Origin: Planctomycetota bacterium
Lineage (GTDB): Bacteria; Planctomycetota; UBA1135; UBA2386
Length of the DNA: 64,000 nucleotides
Direction: 5' to 3'
Assembly: GCA_014192625.1 (NCBI GenBank)
Contig: BJHM01000013.1
Coordinates: 1 to 64,000, forward strand
Both the position numbers and the translations under genes were made by a program. This document shows positions 25,727-33,298 of the stretch, one piece after another; position 1 is the first letter of the stretch; each line of letters begins with the position of its first letter. The notes below the pieces were generated by a model that ran no database searches, was not told the origin of the DNA, and worked only from the letters and a program-made list of their open reading frames with translations.

Positions 25727-27502
25727 CTAAATCCGCGCTGCGGCCGCACGGTGCGGGGTTACGAGCGTGACGATTGCGCCCACGCCCACGCAAATCACGC
25801 AGCCAATCAGGTTGAACCAGAGGTAGGCAATCTGCACGGTGTTGTTTAGGAGGAACACGAACAGCAGCCCGGACACGAGGCCCGCCGATGCGGCCTTTCC
25901 GTCTGCGCGCGGCATGGCGAGTGCCAGCACGAATACGCCGAGGATGCTGCCGTAGAACCACGAGCCAACCTCATTGACGCGCTCAAGGAGCGGCCCCCCA
26001 CCAAGGGACACTGCTGCGGCAGTTGCCGCCACTCCCCAGCCCGCCATCGCCACGCGACTCGCGCGCAAGGTTGCGGCGTCGCTCGCCTGCGGCCGTAGCC
26101 AGCGCTTGTAGAAATCGACCATGGTCGCCGCGGTCAAAGAACTCAAAGCACCTGCGGCACTGCTGATTGCCGCAGCAAAAATGGCCGCGATCAACAGGCC
26201 GAGCACGGGTTTTGGCAGTTCTCGAAAAATGAAGTCGGGAAAAATATAGTTCGCGTCACTCGGTGCCGCGAACGTTGTGCCATTGGCCTTGGCTTTAGCA
26301 ATCTGCGGCGCGTATGCGGCTTTACGCGCCGCACTGCGGGCAGAAACCGCCGCCTGCACGGCGTTGCGATACTGCGCGGTCAAAGCGGTCGCGTCCGTCT
26401 GGGCGCTGCCGTTGGCAAGTGCCTGCATCGCCTGTTGCCGCGCTGCCGAAGCCTTTTCGTGATCCAAAGCTGCCTGCTCGTAGTCCGCACGCGACGCACC
26501 GGTTAGCCCTGCTGCAAGCGCCTGATCATCCGGGCTAAACAGCACCGGTTCACGCCCCAATGACTGGTGCAAAAACAACAATCCGCCGATCAGCAACACG
26601 AGCAGTTGCAGCGGGATTTTGGTGAACGCCGACATCAACAGCGCGCGGCGCGACGCGTCCACCGACTTGCTAGTGAGGATGCTCTGCACCTGCGATTGAT
26701 CGCAGCCGAAATAACTGAGGAACAAGAACAGCGTGCCAAACAGCCCGGTCCAAATGTTGTATTTGTCAGCCCAAAATGAACCGTTCTCTGGTGCGCTTGC
26801 GAGCGCTGGCACCGCCGTCCACGTCGGGTCATAGACCTCGACTGGGTTTAATTTGCCAGCGGCGCCGAGCACGGTCAGTACGCCTGCAAAGGAGAGCTCG
26901 CCGACCACCTGCCACAGCAGCACCAAAAAACAGGCGAGGACGCCAAGAGCGATGATGATCATCTGCTTGACGTCGGTCCAAACTACCCCGCCGACGCCGC
27001 CGATCACTGTGTATGCCGTGGTCAGCAAGCCCGTCACCCACACTGTGACCGCGATCGGCAGTCCGGTCATCGCAGCAAACACCACCGCCGGCGCGTAGAG
27101 CACAACAGCAAACGCAAGGCAGCGCGACATTAGAAACGCGAGGCTCGTCAGCGTGCGCGTTACCGGACCAAAGCGGCGTTCCAGGTATTGATACGCCGTG
27201 AGAATCGGGTGCGTCCGATACATCGGCACGAACCAGATGCACAACACCACCATCGCAAACGGCAGAGCAAAGTAAAACTGCACCCACTCGAGACCATTCT
27301 CGTAGCCCATGCCGATGCCGCCGATCAGGGTGATCGCCGACAACTGCGTCGCCATCACCGAGAGACCGGCGGCCCACCACGGGATCGACCGGCCCGCGGC
27401 AAAGAATCCCTCCATCGTTTTGGCGCCTGCGGTGCGTCGCAAGCCGTCACCAATCGTGTAGGCGGTCGCAAGCAGGAACACCACCCAAGCCCAGAAGGTC
27501 AT
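25727..27502 (-). CDS. Sodium:solute symporter (SSS family)
   Basis: 591 residues from ATG 27502 (AGGGG nine bases upstream; start overlaps the previous stop as ATGA). About 13-14 membrane helices; the early segments 'GFFAAGRSIPWWAAGLSVMATQLSAITLIG' region and 'YLERRFGPVTRTL' are typical of the SSS family (solute:Na+ symporters such as those for sialic acid, glucose, myo-inositol). An Ala/Gln-rich soluble insertion of about 90 residues (near 325-415: 'ADYEQAALDHEKASAARQQA' and on) splits the helices and is unusual. Substrate cannot be read from sequence. The transcript ends close to the convergent terC gene, at a GC-rich hairpin (25710-25728). Confidence 0.88.
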   Translation of the reverse strand: MTFWAWVVFLLATAYTIGDGLRRTAGAKTMEGFFAAGRSIPWWAAGLSVMATQLSAITLIGGIGMGYENGLEWVQFYFALPFAMVVLCIWFVPMYRTHPILTAYQYLERRFGPVTRTLTSLAFLMSRCLAFAVVLYAPAVVFAAMTGLPIAVTVWVTGLLTTAYTVIGGVGGVVWTDVKQMIIIALGVLACFLVLLWQVVGELSFAGVLTVLGAAGKLNPVEVYDPTWTAVPALASAPENGSFWADKYNIWTGLFGTLFLFLSYFGCDQSQVQSILTSKSVDASRRALLMSAFTKIPLQLLVLLIGGLLFLHQSLGREPVLFSPDDQALAAGLTGASRADYEQAALDHEKASAARQQAMQALANGSAQTDATALTAQYRNAVQAAVSARSAARKAAYAPQIAKAKANGTTFAAPSDANYIFPDFIFRELPKPVLGLLIAAIFAAAISSAAGALSSLTAATMVDFYKRWLRPQASDAATLRASRVAMAGWGVAATAAAVSLGGGPLLERVNEVGSWFYGSILGVFVLALAMPRADGKAASAGLVSGLLFVFLLNNTVQIAYLWFNLIGCVICVGVGAIVTLVTPHRAAAARI

Positions 27503-27738
27503 GCGATGCGCCCCTTGTTGAACGCAATCGTGAGCAACAAGAGCAGTGCGATGACGACTACCGCGGTCACGCAGACCAACAAGTAGGTGCGTGGCCAACT
27601 GCCAAACGGTGGGGATTCGTTTTTGGGTTCAATCACGGCGGTGTAAAGATCATCGCACCCAGAACGCAGCAGCAACAGCGCGCAGAAGCCCGCTCGCCAA
27701 ATGCTTTGCACCGCCGCAGGCCAGCCCAGCGTTGTCAA
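27499..27738 (-). CDS. Small membrane protein coupled to the symporter
   Basis: 79 residues from TTG 27738. The C-terminal half is one clear membrane helix ('TYLLVCVTAVVVIALLLLL') ending in 'NKGRIA'; the N-terminal half has a weaker hydrophobic stretch. Its TGA overlaps the ATG of the symporter gene (ATGA), which supports real translation and a functional tie. Small partner subunits are known for some SSS transporters, but no family match is claimed. The start is uncertain. Confidence 0.6.
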   Translation of the reverse strand: MTTLGWPAAVQSIWRAGFCALLLLRSGCDDLYTAVIEPKNESPPFGSWPRTYLLVCVTAVVVIALLLLLTIAFNKGRIA

Positions 27739-27922
27739 CGCGACAAAATCGTGGCCTCATACGGACAAGGAATGAACGCCAGCTCGGCCTTCCCGACGAA
27801 AAATCCCCTCTCAACCATCCAGCGCAGGATGACGAGCCATGCAGGCCCGCCAGCGCGCATCTGCTGCTCTAGTCTTCTACGAAGCGGTGCGGTGCTGCAC
27901 CAGAATAACTCGGGCCGTACGA

Positions 27923-29362
27923 TCAACTGCGCTCGAGGCGCGGGCCAATCGCGGTGTCGACGATCTTCCAACCGGCCGAGGCAATCTCATCGCGCATCGC
28001 GTCCGCGGTAGCCCAGTCCTTCCCCTTCTTTGCTTGCTGCCGCTTATGAAGTAGCTCCTGCAAGGCAACCGGTGCTTCGCTGGTCGCGTCGGCGACCGGT
28101 TCACCACCAAAGCAAGCGAGCACATCCTCAAACCGCGCAAACAAAGCCAGCGCATGGCTGGCACTCGCGACCGATGGCTGCACACGATTGCACACCCCGA
28201 CAAAATCGAACGCGGCCGCCAGCGCTTCGCTGACGTTGAGGTCCTCGCTCATCGCCAAGGTAAACTGCGCATTCGCCTGTGCAATCGCAGCATCAAGGTC
28301 CTCCGCTCCAGCGCGATCCGCTGCATCGCGCACACGCACGAGTCGCTGCCGCGCAGCCTGCACACGCGCAATCGACGCGCGCGCCTCGTCGAGTCCCTTC
28401 AGAGTAAAGTTGAGCGGCTTTTGATATTGCACGCGGATCAACGCGTAGCGCAACTCAAGCCCGGAGTAACCCTTGTCGAGGATCTGCTGCACGGTGAAGA
28501 AGTTGCCGAGGCTCTTCGACATCTTCTGTCCGTCCACCAGCAGGTGACGCGCATGCAGCCAGATCTGCACGAACGGCCGCTGCGTGTGCGCCTCGGTCTG
28601 CGCGATCTCACACTCGTGATGCGGGAAGATGTTGTCCTCGCCGCCGGTGTGGATATCGATTTGCGAGCCGAGGTAGTGCATCGACATCGCCGAGCACTCG
28701 ATGTGCCAACCAGGAAAACCGCGCGCGCCAGAGCGGAACGGCGCGTCCCACTGCATCTGATGCTTGGCGTCGGTTTTCCAAAGCGCGAAGTCGCGCGGGT
28801 CCTTCTTGTCGGCGTTGACGGCTACGCGGGCCCCCTCCTCCAACTCGTCGATGACCTTGCCCGACAGCTTGCCATAGGCAGGAAACTTGGCGATCTCGAA
28901 GTAGACGTCGCCGTTCACCTGATACGCGAAACCTTTTGCCAGCAGGTCGTCAATGATCGCGCCCATTTGGGGAATGAAATCGGTCGCGCGCGGCATGTGG
29001 TGCGGCAGACGCACGAACAACTTTTGCTGACAGTCATGAAACTCCCGCTCGTAGTGGGCAGCGATCTCCCAGGCGGTCTTGCCGGCCTTGCGCGACGCGG
29101 CCTCCATCTTGTCCTCACCCTGCTCAACGTCATCCTGGGTCAGGTGACCAACGTCGGTGACATTCATCACCTGGATGACTTGGCTGCCCTGATCTTCGAT
29201 GAAGCGCCGCAGCACATCCGCGAATAGAAAACTGCGAAAGTTACCGATGTGCGGCGACGAGTAGACCGTCGGTCCGCAGTGATACATCGTGACTTTCCCG
29301 GGCTGCAACGGCCGCAGTTCTTCCAATCGGCGCGTGAGCGAGTTGTGGAGGCGGATTGGCAT
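27923..29362 (-). CDS. cysS: Cysteinyl-tRNA synthetase
   Basis: 479 residues from ATG 29362, where the class I synthetase begins ('MPIRLHNSLTRRLEEL'); the frame continues upstream but without family match. HIGH motif as 'SSPHIGNF', KMSKS as 'GQKMSKSLGNFF'. Zinc ligands are Cys of 'MYHCGPTVY', Cys of 'WHIECSAM', and His/Glu of 'FPHHECEIAQ'. The C-terminal helix bundle ends with 'DWATADAMRDEIASAGW', the usual end of CysS. It charges tRNA-Cys in the cytoplasm. The transporter pair follows 184 bases downstream. A long antisense open frame over this gene is a codon-bias shadow. Confidence 0.97.
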   Translation of the reverse strand: MPIRLHNSLTRRLEELRPLQPGKVTMYHCGPTVYSSPHIGNFRSFLFADVLRRFIEDQGSQVIQVMNVTDVGHLTQDDVEQGEDKMEAASRKAGKTAWEIAAHYEREFHDCQQKLFVRLPHHMPRATDFIPQMGAIIDDLLAKGFAYQVNGDVYFEIAKFPAYGKLSGKVIDELEEGARVAVNADKKDPRDFALWKTDAKHQMQWDAPFRSGARGFPGWHIECSAMSMHYLGSQIDIHTGGEDNIFPHHECEIAQTEAHTQRPFVQIWLHARHLLVDGQKMSKSLGNFFTVQQILDKGYSGLELRYALIRVQYQKPLNFTLKGLDEARASIARVQAARQRLVRVRDAADRAGAEDLDAAIAQANAQFTLAMSEDLNVSEALAAAFDFVGVCNRVQPSVASASHALALFARFEDVLACFGGEPVADATSEAPVALQELLHKRQQAKKGKDWATADAMRDEIASAGWKIVDTAIGPRLERS

Positions 29363-29791
29363 TGCGGACGACAAGCGTGGCCGCGCGAAGGGTGCGGTGC
29401 AAGCGAGGAGCAGAAGGGGTGACTGCCAACAATCATTCACCGGCTAAGCACCCCTAGTTTTGACCGCAGAGGCACCAGATGGCTGAGACTCATCGCACTG
29501 GGTAAAAACGGCCCGCTGTTTGTGTTTGCGGTAGCGCCAGCCGTTTCGCACTACGCAAGGCAAGGTGCGGCCCTTGGGAGGTTTGCCAAGGGAGTGCTTG
29601 CGGCGCTTGGCTCGAGCCCGCAACCTAAGCGCCAAATATTTTTATCACCTGCCGTTTGCAGTAACTTGCGTGAACCACAGGCAGCGCAGCAGGAGTAGCG
29701 CCCGCGCTGGACGCAGGGCGTGGCTTGGCAGACCTGATAAGGCATCCTCGACCGCGCTGGATCCGACGCCACTCGACGCTACAAAACTAGC
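29363..29791. other. Intergenic region between cysS and the kinase gene
   Basis: 429 bases between divergent genes. It should hold both promoters. One weak candidate small gene (29444-29635, minus) lies within; nothing else recognised. Confidence 0.5.
29444..29635 (-). CDS. Possible small basic protein
   Basis: 63 codons from TTG 29635, ending 81 bases before cysS on the same strand. Very rich in Arg and Lys ('RAKRRKHSLGKPPKGR', 'NGWRYRKHKQRAVF'), with two Cys. It resembles a small nucleic-acid-binding or ribosomal-type protein in composition only. No family recognised and no Shine-Dalgarno found; it may be a chance frame. Confidence 0.25.
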   Translation of the reverse strand: MALRLRARAKRRKHSLGKPPKGRTLPCVVRNGWRYRKHKQRAVFTQCDESQPSGASAVKTRGA

Positions 29792-32700
29792 GTGACCCAA
29801 GCGCCGCGCGAGCCACCGATGCGATCCTCACCGCCGCTGATTCCGGCAGGCGCGGTGGCGGGCCGCTTTCTATTGCTCACCGAACTGGGCAGTGGCAGTT
29901 CGGGCACGGTCTACAAGGCGCGGCTCACTGCCAACTACGCGGGGCTAACTAAGGGCACGGAGGTCGCAGTCAAGTTTCTGCGCCAGGATCGACTCGACAA
30001 CGAGAGGGCGCGCGCACGCTTTGACGCAGAGGGCGCCCTTGGCAAGCAAGTGCAGCACCGCTGCGTAGCTGCGATTCACGGCATCGAAACGCTGGACTTG
30101 CTGGGCATCAAGCTCACCTACTTGGTGATGGAGCTTGTGGAGGGCACGACGCTGCGCAACTACCTGCTGCAGCAAGGGCCGCCAGTCGAAGACTTGACGC
30201 GACGCATCGGTGCCGATGCCGCCAGTGGGCTCGCGGCTCTGCACCGTCGCTCCATCGTGCATCGCGACGTGAAGCCTGAGAACTTGGTGCTCACGCCGGC
30301 CGGCGAAGTGAAGATTGTCGACCTCGGGTTGGCGCGCCCGTTTGGCGCACTCGGCATGGGCAGTGCCTCACCGTACGGCAACGGCATCGGCGGCACCGTC
30401 GCATACGCAGCACCCGAGTCGCTGCGCGGCCTGCCCACCAGTCCAAAGGGTGATCTCTATTCACTTGGCGTCGTCCTTTACGAAGTTGCAACCGGCAGGC
30501 ATCCGTTCGCAAACTGCAAATCGCCGGACGAGATGATCCATGCGCATCTCTACCAACAACCGGTGCAGCCATCGCACCTGCGCCCCCGCATGTCAGCGCT
30601 GCTCGAACAAGTTGTGCTCAATTTGCTCAGCAAAGAACCCGACCGGAGACTGCGTGATGCAGCTGAGTTGGCGCGCATTCTACAACAGGGCGAGGCGAGC
30701 GATTGGTGGCGCAAATACGAGCAACGCGCACCTGGCAAGGCTTCGGCGCGTCGACTGCAACGAATGCGGCGCACGGCCGACACAATATACTTTGGCCGCA
30801 CTGAAGAACTCGCGCAGATCAACCGCCTGCTTGCCTTGGTTCGCAAAGGCCAAGGCCAGATAATGTGCGTCACGGGCCCTGAAGGAATCGGCCGCCGCCG
30901 CTTGCTCGACGAAGCGATGTCTCGTTGGCTCAAAGACGGAGAAGACCTCGTTTATCTCGGTGGCGAAACCAGCAGCGGCATCGACCGAGGTGAGCCGTTT
31001 GCGAGCGCGGTGCTCGACTTGCTCTTGCGCGGCGATGCCATTGATGCGCCGCACGCAGCGCAACGCGCCGAAGCGCGCGCCCGCAGCGAACTGCAATTCA
31101 GCGAGGCCGAAGCGCACGCCTTGATCGCAGTGGCCACCGGCCAATCGCAGGAACCGCCCGAAGTGCGCGGCAGCCGCCTCGCAAGTGCACTGCTCGCAGT
31201 CGCGCGCAAGGATCGACCGCTGGTTTTGCGCGTGGAGGGTGCGGACCGACTGGACACCTCGGGGCGCCTCGTGCTGCAACGCATGCAGAAGGAGTGCCGC
31301 ACTCGCCCGCTGCTCCTGTTGCTGACGGCCGGCGCAGAAGGGTTGCCAGAGTACGGCGAGCTGACGCGCATCGATCTGCAGGGCCTTGATGAAACTGCCT
31401 TCGCGGCGTTCGGTCGTGCGTTGTTTCGCGATGGCCACGCACCGGAGTCTGCGCTCGCCAACGCGCACACCAGCTTTAGCGGGGGCCCAGGGAATCTGAT
31501 CGAAGCACTCGATCACCTGGTGCAGCAATCGCAGCTGCTGGGTCGACCCGGCGACTACCACCAGCTCGATCCGGCGGCCGAGGTGCGCCCGGCACCAAGC
31601 CACCTCGCGCGCTTTGAACAGCGCGTGACGTTGCTGCCGAGGTTGCAGCGAAAAGTGCTCACCGCCGCCGCGGTGCTTGGCATGCGCTGTGCGCTCGCCG
31701 ACCTGACCGAGCTAGCCGAGGTGAATGAGCTCACGGTGCTCGAAACGCTGTCGCTGTTCCGCGGCCGCGTCGTGCGCGCGCAAGGTGGCGAGGTCGCGTT
31801 CCGCCACCCAGATTTCCAAAAGGCACTACTGCGGCAACTGCAACCCGACGAACGCACCGCCCTGCATTTGCGCGCTGCCAACCTGCTGGTGCAGCGCGGC
31901 CGTCCGCCGCTTGCGATCGGCATGCAACACTCGCAAGCACTCGACCACCGCGGCGCAATCGGCCCGCTGCTCAACGGGCTCGAACAGCTAGTCCGCTCAG
32001 GTAGCCGCCGAACGAGCCAGCGCATTGCGGCACGCCTGCGCGTGCACTTCCAACAACTACAAGACGACACCACACTCGAACCGCAACGCCTGCGCTTTTT
32101 GATTTTGTGGGCCCGTTCGCGCGCCGAAGTGCACCAGGTCGCGCACGCCAGCACGTTGCTGACAGAAGCAAGCGCCCTGTCGCTGAAGCTCGGCGACCGC
32201 CTGGCCCACGGTGCCGCACTCACCGGCCTTGCGTCGGCAAAGCTCGACCTCGGCCAACTGGCAGCGGCGATCTCCCTGCTCGAACAGGCCCACCAGGAAC
32301 TCGATGATTTCACTAGCGCCACAGGCACCGCCAAGACCAGCGCGATCGCTGCCGAAGCACACGCGCTGCACGCTCGCACGTTGCTCTATCGGGGCCAGCC
32401 CGCTGAAGGCATTCGACACGTGCAAGCTGCGCTGCGATTACTGCCGGCCGATGCTGTCGATCTGCGTTGCCACTACGAGATCGACCTTGCCCGACTCGAA
32501 GCACTTCTGCACCAGTATCCAGCCGCACTAAAGACGCTGGCCCGTGTCGAACAAGAAAAACAAGCGCAGCACTTGCCACGCGTCCGGATTCGCTTGCATC
32601 TCTACCGCGGACAAATCCGCGCGCTGATCGGCGACGATGAGAGCTCGCAGGATTTGCGAACCTGTGACGCGATGGCAGAAAAACTCTCGCTGCCGATCTA

Positions 32701-33169
32701 CGGCTGCCGCGCCAACGTGCTCCTGGGTGAGCGCGCATTCTTCCAAAAGCGCGATGACGAGGCGCGCACCGCATTTCGACGAGCGCGCGAGCTTGCCAGT
32801 GATGTGGATCACCTTGGCGGCGCGTTGGCATCAATCTGGCAGTACCGGCTCGGCGATGCACCGCTCCACAATTTGCCGGACACAATCGAGGGCTTGGGTC
32901 TACCCGAGTTGTCGACCGCGCTACTGCTCAGCCGCTGCCAGCGAGCGCGCACTGAGGGTGACGAAGCTGCTGCCGAGCAGTTCGCAATGCAGGCACTCAG
33001 CATTGTTCAAGTGGCGGTATTACCGCTGCCACAGCATCTGCGTGCGCTCTGCCTTGCAGGCCGCGAAGCCGCCGCACGCACCCTCGCCCGCTCGATCGCC
33101 GAGCGGATGCCTGACCGGCGCAGCCGCAAACGGTTCCTCGCACAATGGGAGCGCGGCGCCAGATCGTGA
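29792..33169 (+). CDS. Ser/Thr protein kinase with ATPase-like and TPR regions (PknK-like)
   Basis: 1125 residues from GTG 29792. Residues ~25-300 are a Hanks-type kinase: glycine loop 'GSGSSGTV' (33-40), Lys61 in 'VAVKFL', catalytic 'HRDVKPEN' (157-164), 'DLGLA' in place of DFG, 'APES' (207-210). Residues ~330-600 look like the AAA/STAND ATPase of PknK proteins, but Walker A reads 'GPEGIGRRR' (362-370): the Lys-Ser/Thr that bind phosphate are replaced by Arg-Arg, so ATP binding there is doubtful. Residues ~600-1125 are all-helical with TPR-like pairs ('AHASTLLTEASALSLKLGDR', 'LGQLAAAISLLEQAHQEL'). No membrane segment, so it is cytoplasmic. A signalling hub that reads out protein partners through the TPR tail is the likely role. 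Single gene. Confidence 0.9.
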   Translation: MTQAPREPPMRSSPPLIPAGAVAGRFLLLTELGSGSSGTVYKARLTANYAGLTKGTEVAVKFLRQDRLDNERARARFDAEGALGKQVQHRCVAAIHGIETLDLLGIKLTYLVMELVEGTTLRNYLLQQGPPVEDLTRRIGADAASGLAALHRRSIVHRDVKPENLVLTPAGEVKIVDLGLARPFGALGMGSASPYGNGIGGTVAYAAPESLRGLPTSPKGDLYSLGVVLYEVATGRHPFANCKSPDEMIHAHLYQQPVQPSHLRPRMSALLEQVVLNLLSKEPDRRLRDAAELARILQQGEASDWWRKYEQRAPGKASARRLQRMRRTADTIYFGRTEELAQINRLLALVRKGQGQIMCVTGPEGIGRRRLLDEAMSRWLKDGEDLVYLGGETSSGIDRGEPFASAVLDLLLRGDAIDAPHAAQRAEARARSELQFSEAEAHALIAVATGQSQEPPEVRGSRLASALLAVARKDRPLVLRVEGADRLDTSGRLVLQRMQKECRTRPLLLLLTAGAEGLPEYGELTRIDLQGLDETAFAAFGRALFRDGHAPESALANAHTSFSGGPGNLIEALDHLVQQSQLLGRPGDYHQLDPAAEVRPAPSHLARFEQRVTLLPRLQRKVLTAAAVLGMRCALADLTELAEVNELTVLETLSLFRGRVVRAQGGEVAFRHPDFQKALLRQLQPDERTALHLRAANLLVQRGRPPLAIGMQHSQALDHRGAIGPLLNGLEQLVRSGSRRTSQRIAARLRVHFQQLQDDTTLEPQRLRFLILWARSRAEVHQVAHASTLLTEASALSLKLGDRLAHGAALTGLASAKLDLGQLAAAISLLEQAHQELDDFTSATGTAKTSAIAAEAHALHARTLLYRGQPAEGIRHVQAALRLLPADAVDLRCHYEIDLARLEALLHQYPAALKTLARVEQEKQAQHLPRVRIRLHLYRGQIRALIGDDESSQDLRTCDAMAEKLSLPIYGCRANVLLGERAFFQKRDDEARTAFRRARELASDVDHLGGALASIWQYRLGDAPLHNLPDTIEGLGLPELSTALLLSRCQRARTEGDEAAAEQFAMQALSIVQVAVLPLPQHLRALCLAGREAAARTLARSIAERMPDRRSRKRFLAQWERGARS

Positions 33170-33196
33170 CATTTCTTGCGCATGATGCGTTATAAT
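33166..33196 (+). promoter_or_regulatory. Candidate sigma-70-type promoter
   Basis: GTGACA (33166-33171, 5 of 6 to TTGACA), 19-base spacer, TATAAT (33191-33196, perfect -10). It begins inside the stop of the kinase gene and would drive the gene at 33299. The spacer is longer than ideal. Confidence 0.42.
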
Positions 33197-33229
33197 TAAC
33201 CGTCGGACTGGTGCTCTATTGCCGCTAGC

Positions 33230-33257
33230 GTGGCCACTAAGGTAAGGCCACCTTTTA
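33230..33257 (+). terminator. Weak terminator-like hairpin
   Basis: GTGGCC (33230-33235) / GGCCAC (33246-33251), 10-base loop, then CTTTTA. It could end the kinase transcript or act as an attenuator after the candidate promoter at 33166-33196. Stem short and T tract broken. Confidence 0.4.
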
Positions 33258-33298
33258 TCTACCGCTTCAAGCCAGCTATGAACCTGCAATATTAGTCG

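Noticed and set aside
28154-29227. 357-codon open frame on the plus strand
   Set aside because: It lies antisense to cysS, whose motifs and length are complete; a shadow of GC-rich codon bias.
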